Positions 9,544-19,088 are shown, counted from the first letter of the stretch. The stretch is DNA of 64,000 nucleotides from JAHFUA01 sp963733935 (GCA_963733935.1 CAVTEQ010000014.1:868001-932000), one strand, 5' to 3'. Notes: a model not told the origin generated them from the letters alone. Numbers and translations are program-made.

Positions 9544-9820
9544 CGGGTGCCCCTCGATAAGGCCGAAAGCGTTGTCAAGAGCACACGTACCCGGTTCGGT
9601 GCGCGAGCACCGATGGGATTGCCAGAAGGTTGAGGACGGAAGACGTCTGGCAGATTCCACGTTGCGAATCACCTTGCCGTAGCCGCACCAACCATCGCGA
9701 TTCGGCCCGACTTCGACCATGATTCTTCTATGCGGACATCCCGCCGCTGCGGGATGCGAGAGCGCCCAATCAAGAGAGTCGGTCTAGCTTGCGCTGACCA
9801 GGGGCAGCCCGCCAATTCCT
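9544..9820. repeat. Direct repeat flanking the TIR-like gene, copy 1
   Basis: The segment from GGGTGCCCCTCGATAA to CAACCATCGCGATTCGG (about 9544-9710) reappears with about 90% identity at 10846-11010. A second matched block (TCTAGCTTGCGCTGACCAGG, near 9782-9818) is separated by about 65 bp here but directly joined in copy 2. The repeat covers the 3' end of the TIR-like gene. Confidence 0.8.
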
Positions 9821-10738
9821 CGCTGCCTTCAATACCAAGCACTTCCCATCAAAGATAGGCTCACATCGCAAAGAGGTCTTGTCCCAGTTTGCGCCTTCAT
9901 ATCCACTACTGTTCACGGTCACAGTGATCAGAGCACGCTCGTAATTGCCTGGTTGTCCGTCCAGCACATTAGTATCAATCAACATTGGGTAGATAAGGAC
10001 TGGTTTTTTGTCTCCCGGATAGAAGTTGGAGATTCTGTGCAGCTCATGAGTTACTCGCTGACAAAATCTACCGTTCTACTGTGCGATTCATGCGCATATT
10101 GCACACCCGGCCTACGTGATCCAGGAGGTGTATCGACATCGACTCGGAAGTCATGGACGGTTTCCGTACCTGTGTTTTCTAAGACGATGCGAACCATTAC
10201 CTCACGAATGTTCACGATATCGCGCACATTCTGAAATTCAATGTGCGGGGTCAGTTCGACTCTTCCGTGGTTGTTGCGGAGAGTTCGCCAGGCTGGGAAG
10301 ACCTCACGCAATCTCTTTAACACCTCTGCTTCATCCTCGAACACGGTCGGATTGAGTTGTACCTGCTCCCTTACACCCTCCCGCATTCCATTAAGGTCTT
10401 TGTGAATAAATGCTTGAACTTCCAGTCTGTGCCCGCTGACTGCTTGGAGGAATGATGCGATTGCGATTTCCTGCTCGATCCATACCGAAGCGCGAATGTG
10501 CGATATCCCCTCCAAGACCTTGAACCGTTCCCCGTGGGTGTATTACGACAACGAACGCGGCAGCCTCGTTTAACTTTGCGAAAATGTTACTGGCAAGGGC
10601 GGCGACGCTATTCTGGTTTTCAGCGAAGTACCCCTCCAGCCCCATCTCATTCGCCAGTTGTGCGATCTCTTTGCCAAGCGCCTTCTCGCTGTCGTGATAC
10701 TGTCCGCAGGAGATGAAAACCAGTGGGCGTTCAGACAC
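9770..10738 (-). pseudogene. TIR-like domain protein, two frameshifts
   Basis: The N-terminal 70 residues (SERPLVFISCGQYHDSEKAL, GLEGYFAENQNSVAALASN, AAAFVVVIHPRG) have the alternating strand/helix pattern and YFAENQ loop of TIR-like/SEFIR-like domains, which in bacteria often act in immune signalling or NAD hydrolysis. A one-base shift near 10525 leads to a frame continuing as GERFKVLEGISHIRASVWIE. A second shift near 10045 leads to NFYPGDKKPVLIYPM and a beta-rich C-terminal domain ending at 9770. Joined, the protein is about 320 residues. The shifts may be assembly errors or true decay. Direct repeats lie on both sides. TIR assignment is by pattern only, and no catalytic Glu was verified. 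Confidence 0.6.
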
Positions 10739-10845
10739 CGCCTAATCCCCCTTCTCTCAATCTTCACAAATCGCATTATGCCCCAGATGTCAATCACTCG
10801 CACACGTGTCCACTGTCCGCCTAGATGCCACGGCGCGGCCGGGTG

Positions 10846-11047
10846 CCCCTCGATAAGAGCGAAGGCGTTGTCAAGAGCACACGTATCCGGTTCGGTGCGC
10901 GAGCACCGATGAGGTTGCCAGAGGGTTGAGGACGGAAGACGTTCTGGCAGATTCCACGTTGCGAATCACCTTACGGTAGTTGCACCAACCATCGATTCGG
11001 CCCGAACTTCGGTCTAGCTTGCGCTGATCAGGGCCACCCGCCAATTC
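10846..11047. repeat. Direct repeat flanking the TIR-like gene, copy 2
   Basis: Second copy of the 9544-9820 block. Most of the gene-free stretch 10739-11251 is this repeat; the rest holds only a possible promoter. Its last part matches DNA that, in copy 1, encodes the C-terminus of the TIR-like protein, suggesting this is the tail of a lost second gene copy. Confidence 0.8.
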
Positions 11048-11095
11048 CGCAGTTAACAAATAGCTATAGGTAACCAAAGATCATTTACTGATTAC

Positions 11096-11126
11096 TTGAC
11101 ACGCCATTCCATTTGAATGCTATGCT
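11096..11126 (+). promoter_or_regulatory. Possible sigma-70 promoter
   Basis: TTGACA (11096-11101) and TATGCT (11121-11126) are separated by 19 bp, longer than optimal, in locally AT-rich DNA. It lies about 125 bp upstream of the first Cys/His protein. Confidence 0.35.
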
Positions 11127-11251
11127 TGATGGCAATGCATTCTCAAACTGCTAAGTCCTGTCTCCATCGGATTTTGCCGCAAAGTCCTGCAGATCATGCG
11201 ATCTCATGGGACCGGGCTTCGCAAACCGCTGATTCGACCACGGGAGAAAAA

Positions 11252-11668
11252 ATGTCGCCACACCGTCAGGATTCCGAACCCATTGCTTCCGCCAACCAAG
11301 CGCCGCTCTGCCAGCACGTCCGGGCCGGCGGCACGCGCTGCGGCTCGCCCGCGCGGCGCGGAAAGCGTTTATGCCAGTTTCACCACGTCGTTGCCGAGAT
11401 TGAAGAATTGGATCGCATGATGGCCCCCAAGGGCGAGGCCACTCTCCTGCAGCTTGCCCTCTGGCAGGTGATGCGGGTTCTGCGAGGCCCGGCGCCGGAC
11501 TATAAGGCCTGCCGCCTCATGCTCCACGCCCTGCAGATCGCCGTCGCCAACCTGAAGAACTTCGCCGCCGAGCAAGCAGATCACGCGCGCTCTTGCCACA
11601 GACGTAACGGAAAGAAAGGCGGAGAACAGCGTCGCGAGAAACCAGGACCAAAAGTCTGGATCACCTAA
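11252..11668 (+). CDS. Cys/His-motif small protein, paralog 1 (138 aa)
   Basis: The N-terminal third holds CQHVRAGGTRCGSPARRGKR followed by LCQFHH, a C-x-H-x(7)-C-x(10)-C-x(2)-H pattern that could bind zinc. The middle (LLQLALWQVMRVLRGPAPDY, CRLMLHALQIAVANLKNF) is a predicted helical bundle. The tail is basic (CHRRNGKKGGEQRREKPGPK). The ATG at 11252 is chosen because GGGAG precedes it and the region upstream lacks coding character. The next gene is a paralog with the same motif and helices. I associate this pair type with acidobacterial genomes, but the function is unknown; nucleic-acid binding is a guess from the basic tail. Confidence 0.65.
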   Translation: MSPHRQDSEPIASANQAPLCQHVRAGGTRCGSPARRGKRLCQFHHVVAEIEELDRMMAPKGEATLLQLALWQVMRVLRGPAPDYKACRLMLHALQIAVANLKNFAAEQADHARSCHRRNGKKGGEQRREKPGPKVWIT

Positions 11669-11796
11669 CTCCTACGGGCTCAAGATTTTCCCTCTAACCC
11701 CTTTGATTTCATGGTCCCCGGGGAGGGATATGCCGCAAGTCTGTGATTCTACTGAGGAGCACCCCCGGGGGAGGGGGTAACGGTTTAGCTAACACT

Positions 11797-12216
11797 ATGA
11801 AAAAACCAGCCCAATGCGAACACGTGAAAGTCAACGGAGTGCGCTGCGGCTCGCCCGCGCTGCGCACTCGCCGCCTGTGCTATTTCCACTTCATGAGCCG
11901 GGTGCCGCGGATCGAGCTCGTGCCCATTCTGGAGGATGGCAATGCCATCCAGGCAGGAGTGCGGCAGATCATCCACGGGATGCTGACGGGGCGCCTCGAC
12001 ACCAAGCAGGCCGCCCTCGCGCTCTACGGCATGCAGATCGCGGCCGGCAACCTGCCCCGCGTGCAGACCGAACCGCCACGGCGGCAGGTGGTCCTCGATG
12101 CTCCCGCGGAATTGGACTATCCGTACCTCAACAAGTCTCTGCAGTTGCAAATCGCGGAGAAGAATGCCAGCGATCAGGAAGACGAAGCGGCCTCGAGCGA
12201 AGAGAAAGAAGCTTGA
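11797..12216 (+). CDS. Cys/His-motif small protein, paralog 2 (139 aa)
   Basis: It shares CEHVKVNGVRCGSPALRTRR then LCYFHF with the upstream gene, and a comparable helix pair (QAGVRQIIHGMLTGRLDTKQ, ALALYGMQIAAGNL). The C-terminus differs: acidic (NASDQEDEAASSEEKEA) instead of basic. Start ATG at 11797; a purine-rich GAGGGGG lies about 20 bp upstream, rather far. The 128-bp gap and same strand suggest an operon or tandem duplication. The opposite charge of the two tails is notable and might reflect pairing. Function unknown. Confidence 0.65.
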   Translation: MKKPAQCEHVKVNGVRCGSPALRTRRLCYFHFMSRVPRIELVPILEDGNAIQAGVRQIIHGMLTGRLDTKQAALALYGMQIAAGNLPRVQTEPPRRQVVLDAPAELDYPYLNKSLQLQIAEKNASDQEDEAASSEEKEA

Positions 12217-12270
12217 GGAGTGAGGCAGCCGATGGACATCTCTAAATCAGTTACGCAGTTGCTGTACTTG

Positions 12271-12409
12271 TGAAGGGGCACGGCTTCAGCCGTGCCGAAA
12301 AGGCCACCAAAGGCTCCGGCTTCAGCCGCTGAGGCAGACACCTCAGGGCCTAAAGGCCGACATACTCGCGGCACCTGGTGGCAACGACTGAAGTCGTGCC
12401 CCTTCACCT
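12271..12409. repeat. MITE-like inverted repeat, family E (139 bp)
   Basis: Perfect outer ends GTGAAGGGGCACG and CGTGCCCCTTCAC, with inner hairpins GGCTTCAGCCGTGCC and CGACTGAAGTCG. Its size, terminal inverted repeats and lack of coding content resemble a miniature mobile element. It lies between the Cys/His paralog and the 3' end of frr. Confidence 0.8.
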
Positions 12410-12433
12410 GTCTACGGAAGGACAGAGGCGCGG

Positions 12434-13024
12434 TCACTTTATCTCGAGAATCTCCTTCTCCTTGCCCTTGCCCATGTCTTCCATCTTCTTGATCTCGTCG
12501 TCGGTGAGCTTTTGGATTTCGTCGTGGGAGCGGCGATCGTCGTCCTCGGTGATTTTCTTGTCCTTGAGCGCCTTCTTGATGAGATCGTTGCCGTCGCGGC
12601 GGATGTTGCGCACGGCGGTGCGATGGTCTTCCAGCACTTTGTGCAGGCGCTTGACCAGGTCGCGGCGGCGCTCCTCGGTCAGCGGCGGCACGGGCACGCG
12701 GATGAGCTTGCCGTCGTTCATGGGATTGAGGCCGAGGTCGGCGGAGCGGATGGCCTTCTCGATGGCGCCCAGCGAGCTGGGATCAAACGGCTGCACGGTG
12801 ATGAGCTGGGCCTCGGGCGCGTGCACCTGCGCGATCTGGTTCAGCGGCATGGCGGTTCCGTAATAGTCGACAGTTACGGAATCGAGCATATGCACCGAGG
12901 CGCGGCCGGTGCGGATGGCTGCCAGCTCCTTGCGGAAGTCCTCGACCGCCTTCTCCATGCGGCTGCGAAGCTGGGTGAAGATCTCCTTGAGCGCGGGATT
13001 GCCGGCGATGCTGGGTTGAGGCAT
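12434..13024 (-). CDS. frr: Ribosome recycling factor
   Basis: Splits the post-termination ribosome together with EF-G. The 196-residue product has the RRF three-helix bundle signature: MEKAVEDFRKELAAIRTGRA near the N-terminus, then VDYYGTAMPLNQIA, ITVQPFDPSSLGAIEKAI, LIRVPVPPLTEERRRDLVK and a C-terminal helix LTDDEIKKMEDMGKGKEKEI. The start MPQPSIAGNP (13024) fits family length better than one 45 bp upstream. It follows pyrH in the common order rpsB-tsf-pyrH-frr. A family-B palindromic repeat separates it from pyrH. Confidence 0.95.
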   Translation of the reverse strand: MPQPSIAGNPALKEIFTQLRSRMEKAVEDFRKELAAIRTGRASVHMLDSVTVDYYGTAMPLNQIAQVHAPEAQLITVQPFDPSSLGAIEKAIRSADLGLNPMNDGKLIRVPVPPLTEERRRDLVKRLHKVLEDHRTAVRNIRRDGNDLIKKALKDKKITEDDDRRSHDEIQKLTDDEIKKMEDMGKGKEKEILEIK

Positions 13025-13102
13025 CAGGTCCGCCTGTACGAGTGGCCGCGGGGAGCGCCCGGCGGCCAATTATTGAGAACCCGGAATTATAGCAAGTGGA
13101 CG

Positions 13103-13184
13103 GAGTCGCGAGTCGCGAGTCGTGAGTCGTAAGCCGGGTCAGCCGGGTCACGTGCTCGCGACTGGCGACTGGCGACTTACGACT
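13103..13184. repeat. Palindromic repeat, family B (GTCGYRA words)
   Basis: Left arm iterates a 7-bp word (AGTCGCGAGTCGCGAGTCGT, then GAGTCGTAAGC); right arm is its approximate reverse complement (CTCGCGACTGGCGACTGGCG, then ACTTACGACT). It lies precisely between the start region of frr and the stop of pyrH. Confidence 0.85.
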
Positions 13185-13185
13185 A

Positions 13186-13899
13186 TTACGCGGTGACCAG
13201 CGATCCGACCTTCTCGCCGCTGACGACGCGGCGGATGTTTCCCGGCCGGTTCAGGTTGAAGACGATGATGGGCAGATTGTTGTCCTTGCACAGGCTGATG
13301 GCAGTGGAATCCATCACTTTGAGCCCTTGCTGCAGGACCTCCATGTAGGAGATGCGGTCGAACATCTTGGCGTCCTTGACCAGCACGGGATCTGCGTCGT
13401 AGACGCCGTCCACTTTGGTGGCTTTCAGGATGGCGTCGGCCTTGATCTCCATGGCGCGCAGCGAGGCGGCGGTATCGGTGGAGAAGTAAGGGCTGCCGGT
13501 GCCGGCGGCGAAGATCACGATGCGGCCCTTTTCCAGGTGACGGATGGCGCGGCGGCGGATGAACGGCTCCGCCACCTGGTTCATCTCGATGGCGGTCATC
13601 ACGCGGGTGAAGACGTTGCACTTCTCCAGCGCATCCTGCAGCGCGAGCGCGTTGATCACGGTGGCCAGCATGCCCATGTGGTCGGCGGATACGCGGTCCA
13701 TGTTGCGCGCCTGCTCGGCGACGCCGCGGAAGAAGTTGCCGCCGCCCACCACGATGGCGATTTCGACTCGCAGCGAGTGGACATCCTGAAGTTCAGCGGC
13801 GATCTGGTGGATGCGGGTCGAGTCCACGCCGAAGCCCTGACCGGCGGCCAGGGCCTCGCCGGAGAGCTTCAGCAGAACGCGTTTGAATGCGGGAGGCAA
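13186..13899 (-). CDS. pyrH: UMP kinase
   Basis: Phosphorylates UMP to UDP with ATP, feeding pyrimidine nucleotide synthesis; the bacterial enzyme is a hexamer of the amino-acid-kinase fold. The 237 residues include VLLKLSGEALAAGQGFGVD at the N-terminus, the glycine loop VVGGGNFFRG, RVSADHMGMLATVINALAL, and the nucleotide-binding segment VIFAAGTGSPYFSTDTAASL. AVDLD-type residues appear as DGVYDADPV. Length is normal for the family. Between tsf and frr in the translation/nucleotide operon. Confidence 0.96.
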   Translation of the reverse strand: MPPAFKRVLLKLSGEALAAGQGFGVDSTRIHQIAAELQDVHSLRVEIAIVVGGGNFFRGVAEQARNMDRVSADHMGMLATVINALALQDALEKCNVFTRVMTAIEMNQVAEPFIRRRAIRHLEKGRIVIFAAGTGSPYFSTDTAASLRAMEIKADAILKATKVDGVYDADPVLVKDAKMFDRISYMEVLQQGLKVMDSTAISLCKDNNLPIIVFNLNRPGNIRRVVSGEKVGSLVTA

Positions 13900-13907
13900 G
13901 GGGAGTA

Positions 13908-14684
13908 TCAGTCGCCGGTTGTCAGTTTAGCACCAGGGCAGTCGCGAGTCGTAAGTCGTGAGTCGCGAGCCAGAAAGCGTGAGGGCACAGCGCGTTTGCT
14001 TACGACTTGCGACTTGCGACTCGACGACTTGGGCTCATCGCCCGATCCCGGTTTGGTGATGGCGACGGTCTCGCCCTGATCGCCAACCTTGAAGCGGGCA
14101 AAACGCCGGACGGAGATGTTCTCGCCCAGCTTGCCGATCTTGGAGGCGATCAACTGCGAGACGCTGATGGTTTGGTCCTTGATGAAAGGCTGATCGTAGA
14201 GGCATACCTCCTCGTAGAACTTGGCCATCTTGCCTTCGACGATCTTTTCGGCGACGTGGTCGGGTTTGCCGGTGGCCTTGGCCTGGGCGCGGTAAATTTC
14301 CTTCTCGCGCTCGTAGGCTTCGGGCGTGACGTCTTCTTTGCGGACGAACTTGGGATCGCTGGCCGCGATGTGCATGGCGACGTCGTGCACCAGCTCTTTA
14401 AAGTCGTCGGTGCGCGCGACGAAATCGCTCTCGCAGTTGATCTCAACCAGCACGCCGATCTTGCCGCCGGCGTGGATGTAGTGGGCGACAGAGCCTTCGC
14501 TGGTCACGCGGTTGGCCTTTCGTTCTGCGATGGTCGCGCCCTTTTTGCGGAGGATGATAATAGCCTGATCGTGATCGCCCTTAGCCTCGATGAGGGCCTG
14601 CTTGCAGTCCATCATGGGAGCGCCGGTTTTGTCGCGGAGCTCCTTCACTTGCGTGGCAGAGATATTCACAGTGGTAGTACCCAT
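13908..14684 (-). CDS. tsf: Elongation factor Ts with repeat-derived C-terminus
   Basis: GDP/GTP exchange factor for EF-Tu. The UBA-like N-terminal domain (VKELRDKTGAPMMDCKQALI) and the hallmark CESDFVARTDDF are present; residues 1-217 form a complete short-type EF-Ts ending RRFARFKVGDQGETVAITKP. The last about 40 residues (from about KSSSRKSQVV) are encoded by a family-B palindromic repeat (13939-14032) and have no EF-Ts counterpart, so insertion has apparently replaced or overrun the original stop. Start MGTTTVNISATQ. Downstream of rpsB, as usual. Confidence 0.94.
   Translation of the reverse strand: MGTTTVNISATQVKELRDKTGAPMMDCKQALIEAKGDHDQAIIILRKKGATIAERKANRVTSEGSVAHYIHAGGKIGVLVEINCESDFVARTDDFKELVHDVAMHIAASDPKFVRKEDVTPEAYEREKEIYRAQAKATGKPDHVAEKIVEGKMAKFYEEVCLYDQPFIKDQTISVSQLIASKIGKLGENISVRRFARFKVGDQGETVAITKPGSGDEPKSSSRKSQVVSKRAVPSRFLARDSRLTTRDCPGAKLTTGD
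13939..14032. repeat. Palindromic repeat, family B, inside the tsf 3' end
   Basis: Left arm AGTCGCGAGTCGTAAGTCGT; right arm TTACGACTTGCGACTTGCGA, with about 35 bp between. In the reverse frame it encodes the C-terminal extension of EF-Ts. Confidence 0.85.
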
Positions 14685-14734
14685 GATTGCGTTTGCAGCC
14701 TTTCGTCAGATTATTACAGAGTGCCGCTGGAACC

Positions 14735-14802
14735 GCCACAGAGGCCCAGAGACACCGAGGAATAGAAGTGCAAAAGCTCTGTGCCTCTGTGTCTTTGTGG
14801 CA
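14735..14802. repeat. Palindromic repeat, family A
   Basis: Left arm CCACAGAGGCCCAGAGACAC, right arm CTCTGTGCCTCTGTGTCTTT then GTGGC, separated by a short AT-rich spacer. It lies in the 121-bp gap between rpsB and tsf, ending a few bases from the rpsB stop. Confidence 0.85.
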
Positions 14803-14805
14803 AAG

Positions 14806-15711
<906 letters not shown>

Positions 15712-15867
15712 AATACCTCCTTGTTGGATTGCATCCCTGCGCCTCCCTGCACGCTCAGGATTACATTCCCGCTACCCCGCTCCCTATGCGGGACGCGGAA
15801 AGATTTTGTAAAACCATCGTCGGTTGTCGATCGTCCGCCAGCCGGCGACTCTCAAAAGAACAACTGC

Positions 15868-16263
15868 TTACCGCTTGCTGTACTGGAAGCGCTTGCGCGC
15901 ACCCTTTTGTCCGTACTTCTTGCGCTCCTTGGAGCGCGCATCACGCGACAACATGCCCGCGGCCTTCAGGCGCTTGCGCAGTTCGATGTTGAACTCCAGC
16001 AAAGCCCGGGCGATGCCCAGCTTCACCGCTCCGGCCTGTCCGCCGACGCCGCCGCCGGCGACATTGGCGATGATGTTGAAATTGCCCGAGGTCTCAGTGA
16101 TCACCAGCGGCTTGCGCGCCAGGATGCGCTGCGCCGGGGTTACAAAGTATTGGTCGAAGGCGCGGCCATTCACCGTGAACTGGCCGTCGCCGGGACGCAG
16201 AAACACGCGGGCAATACTGGCCTTGCGCCGTCCCGTGCCGTAATACTGAACCAAATCTGCCAT
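15868..16263 (-). CDS. rpsI: 30S ribosomal protein S9
   Basis: 131 residues with the S9 hallmarks VQYYGTGRRKASIARVFLRP, FTVNGRAFDQYF, VAGGGVGGQAGAVKLGIARA and the basic tail GARKRFQYSKR, which reaches the P-site tRNA. It follows rplM 75 bp downstream, the near-universal rplM-rpsI pair, and is 156 bp upstream of rpsB. Confidence 0.97.
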   Translation of the reverse strand: MADLVQYYGTGRRKASIARVFLRPGDGQFTVNGRAFDQYFVTPAQRILARKPLVITETSGNFNIIANVAGGGVGGQAGAVKLGIARALLEFNIELRKRLKAAGMLSRDARSKERKKYGQKGARKRFQYSKR

Positions 16264-16338
16264 CGCTCGTTGAGGCCCCGGCGCCAGGCCGGAGCAGCCT
16301 TTCCAAAATTATGCAGCCAAATCCGGCTGCGGAAAACT

Positions 16339-16776
16339 CTATTCTCGCGTGGCCGCCAGCGCCTGCGGCTTCTGCGCCTGATGAGGGTGCTGGTCCCCGC
16401 GATAAACCTTCAGCTTGCTCGCCATGGCGCGGCCGAGCTTGGTGTGGGGCAGCATTCCCACGATCGCATCTTCCACCACCGCCTCCGGCTTGCGCGCGAA
16501 GCGCTTGCGAAACTCTTCGCTGCGGATGCCGCCCGGATAGCCGGTGTAACGGTGATAGAACTTCTGCTCGGCCTTGAGCCCGGTCACCTGCACCTTGGCT
16601 GCGTTGATGATGACCACATGGTCGCCGGTGTCAATGAAAGGCGTATAGCGCGGCGAATCCTTGCCGGTCAGGATGCGGGAAACTCGCGTCGCCAGACGGC
16701 CAAGGGTCTGCCCCGTCGCATCCACGACGTACCATTTGCGCGCAATTTCCCCCGCTTTGGGGAAATAGGTTGCCAT
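16339..16776 (-). CDS. rplM: 50S ribosomal protein L13
   Basis: 145 residues. Diagnostic segments are KWYVVDATGQTLGRLATRVS, FIDTGDHVVIINAAKVQVTG, YRHTGYPGG-like YHRYTGYPGGIRSEEF and VGMLPHTKLGRAMASKLKVY. The start MATYFPKAGE (16776) matches family length; a start 72 bp upstream would add unrelated residues. First gene of the ribosomal run on this strand. Confidence 0.97.
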   Translation of the reverse strand: MATYFPKAGEIARKWYVVDATGQTLGRLATRVSRILTGKDSPRYTPFIDTGDHVVIINAAKVQVTGLKAEQKFYHRYTGYPGGIRSEEFRKRFARKPEAVVEDAIVGMLPHTKLGRAMASKLKVYRGDQHPHQAQKPQALAATRE

Positions 16777-17036
16777 ACGAAAAGCTCCCAAAAAATGAAA
16801 GCAAAGAAGACCGCTGAGCCACCCGGAAGGAAGAATCCAGTCGGGCACCCTGGGCGGGCAACTGCAGGCTACGAAAGAATAAAGATTACCGGTTACTGGA
16901 GATCATGTCAACGAGCCGGGTTGGCGGAAGAGGGAACAGGAAGCAGGAGGCAGGGAGCAGGATGCCGGAAATGCGGGGAAAGCGGGATGCTCGCGCCGAT
17001 TTTCCTGCATCCTGCGTGCCGCATCCTGCTTCCGCC

Positions 17037-18140
17037 TTATTCGTATGCCAGGGCGTCGATGGGATCTTTCTGCGCGGCCTTGAACGCGGGATAAATGGCG
17101 CCGCCGAGGGCGCCGATGATGGCGATTATGGTGGCGCGCAGGATCCATCCCGGCGTGACCATGATGCGCAGGGTGGAAAAGTGGGCGACGATGGCGCCGC
17201 GAGCGGTGTAGCTGATGGCGATGCCCACGGCAATTCCCAAGATCGCCAGGAGCACGGTCTCGCGCAGGATGGCACTGACGATGTAGCTCTTGGAGGCGCC
17301 CATCGACTTCAGGATGCCAATCTCACGCGTGCGCTCCATCACCGCCGCGTACATGGCCTGAAAGATGACGATGAATCCAATCACCACGGATACGCCGATC
17401 ACGACATTAATGAATGTCGCCAGCCCGGGGACATTGCTCATGGTCATGAGCGAGAGGTACTCCCGAAGGGAGCGAACAACGTAACTCTGCATGCCCGGAA
17501 TGTTGCGGATGGCGCCGGCGACCGCCTCGGCGTGGTTGGGGTCATCCAGCTTGACGTAGAAGATGGAGGCTTTGCCATCAGCGCCAATCAGGTCCTGCAA
17601 GGTTGCGAGCTGAAGAAATTTGCGCGCCCCTTTGCCGTGCTCGACGATGCCGCAGACCCGGAACTGGTGGTTGAGCACTTCGATGCGGTCGCCCACGTGC
17701 ACGTTCTTCTGGTGAGCGAAGAAATCATCGACCAGGATATCGTCGGGCCCCTGGTAAGGGCCGCCCGCGAGGTAATGGAATGGGCCGCCAATGGCCTGAA
17801 AGCTGTGGAGGTCGATTCCGTAAATCACCTCGAGGGTCCCGGCTGTGTTCAGTTGCGTGATCACCGGCGCTACCGCAACCACGTGCGGAACGCGGCGCAT
17901 CACATCCGCCACCTTCGCCGAAACCGGCGCTCCGGAGATGCCGCTGAAGAACGAGGAGCCCGGCGGCTGCACCATGATGTCAGCGCCAATGCCCGCCTGG
18001 CGCTCGCGCGAGTCGTTCAGGAGCCCGACCGACAGCCCAACAATCAGCAGGATAAGCGTAACTTCCACCGCTACGGCGACGATGCTGATGAGGGTCCGGA
18101 TGGGCCGGTGCACCAGATTGGCGATGATCATTTTGTTCAT
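17037..18140 (-). CDS. ABC transporter permease, MacB/FtsX type
   Basis: 367 residues with one transmembrane helix near the N-terminus (about 15-40: ISIVAVAVEVTLILLIVGLS), a large periplasmic MacB-core-like domain (about 45-235), and three C-terminal helices forming the FtsX domain (FINVVIGVSVVIGFIVIFQA, LLAILGIAVGIAISY, IIAIIGALGGAIYPAFKAAQ). ERTREIGILKSMGASK is the conserved coupling region of this family. It ends DPIDALAYE, typical of MacB-like permeases. No ATPase is adjacent; the neighbouring lipoprotein, 9 bp upstream, hints at a lipoprotein- or envelope-related role. Confidence 0.88.
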   Translation of the reverse strand: MNKMIIANLVHRPIRTLISIVAVAVEVTLILLIVGLSVGLLNDSRERQAGIGADIMVQPPGSSFFSGISGAPVSAKVADVMRRVPHVVAVAPVITQLNTAGTLEVIYGIDLHSFQAIGGPFHYLAGGPYQGPDDILVDDFFAHQKNVHVGDRIEVLNHQFRVCGIVEHGKGARKFLQLATLQDLIGADGKASIFYVKLDDPNHAEAVAGAIRNIPGMQSYVVRSLREYLSLMTMSNVPGLATFINVVIGVSVVIGFIVIFQAMYAAVMERTREIGILKSMGASKSYIVSAILRETVLLAILGIAVGIAISYTARGAIVAHFSTLRIMVTPGWILRATIIAIIGALGGAIYPAFKAAQKDPIDALAYE

Positions 18141-18149
18141 GGATTGACT

Positions 18150-19088
18150 CTACTCGTGGTAGGGCTCGCCGTCGCCGCCCGAATTGCGGGAGTTGGACGC
18201 ATCGAGGCGTACCACCTGGGCCCCGGCCGGCTGTTGCAGGGCGAACTGTTCGTCCGTCAGCGGTTGGTTGAGAGCGAGTTTCTGGACGGTCAGGTCGATG
18301 GCATACTCCTCCTGCGGGCGCCAGATGTCGATCTCATTGGGGAAGTTGACCCCATCATGGTTGGTGAAGCCGCTGTAGTGGACATCGCTGGCTGGGTAGC
18401 CGTCCCGATTGTAGATAATCTGCTCGTGGGGCTCGAGGTCGGTGCGGTCGAAAATGATCTTGCGCGCAAGATACCAGCCGGAATCGCCGCGGTGAATCAC
18501 CGTGATCACGTAGTCGGGCTGCTGCACCTGCTGCTTGGTTCTCGGGTCGGTCGCGCTCTGGTAACTGTTCTCCAGCACCGCGATCTCGTTCGCGGGATCG
18601 ATCTCGCGCACCAGCAATGCATCCAGAATCTGCTGCGGGCGCAGACTCTCGAGCGGCTGATTAGGATTGTGAGTGATCACGTCGTTGCGGCCGACGATGA
18701 ACCGGTTTTTGGGCGGAATGGAAAGCTCGAAATTTGTTCCATCCGACACCATGTCGAAAGCGCGATTGCGCACGATGGGGAGCAGCCCGATCATGCGCAG
18801 CATCTGCGGCTTGCGCACCAGGATGTAGCCGCTGATCTTCTGGTATTGCGTGATCTTTCCTTTGGTCCAGCCGCCCACGGAGGTGGAAATGTCCACGGTC
18901 GCGTTCAAAGTGTTGATCTTGGCGGCCCCAGAGTTGATGCGATCGACGAGTTCGGCCTCAGTCGCTGTCTTGAGCGGAGCGTTGCTTATCTGCGACTGCA
19001 CCGGGTGGGAGCGGAACAAGCAGCCGCAGAGCGAGGCCAGAGCAAGCAGCGTCGCCAATCCCCATCGTAAGCACCGCGAGCCAGGCAT
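18150..19088 (-). CDS. Envelope lipoprotein, LolA/DUF4292-like
   Basis: Predicted lipoprotein: the start at 19088 (MPGSRCLRW) gives a signal peptide ending LALASLCGC, with the second Cys in an LCGC-type lipobox. The mature part (about 290 residues) is beta-rich, with INTLNATVDISTSVGGWTKG, ISGYILVRKPQMLRMIGLLP, NRAFDMVSDGTNFELSIPPK and VHYSGFTNHDGVNFPNEIDI. This strand pattern fits the LolA/LolB-like half-barrel that binds acyl chains, and the DUF4292 family in particular; that is by pattern, not alignment. It shares a strand and a 9-bp gap with the MacB-type permease, suggesting an operon for lipid or lipoprotein handling. Confidence 0.68.
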   Translation of the reverse strand: MPGSRCLRWGLATLLALASLCGCLFRSHPVQSQISNAPLKTATEAELVDRINSGAAKINTLNATVDISTSVGGWTKGKITQYQKISGYILVRKPQMLRMIGLLPIVRNRAFDMVSDGTNFELSIPPKNRFIVGRNDVITHNPNQPLESLRPQQILDALLVREIDPANEIAVLENSYQSATDPRTKQQVQQPDYVITVIHRGDSGWYLARKIIFDRTDLEPHEQIIYNRDGYPASDVHYSGFTNHDGVNFPNEIDIWRPQEEYAIDLTVQKLALNQPLTDEQFALQQPAGAQVVRLDASNSRNSGGDGEPYHE

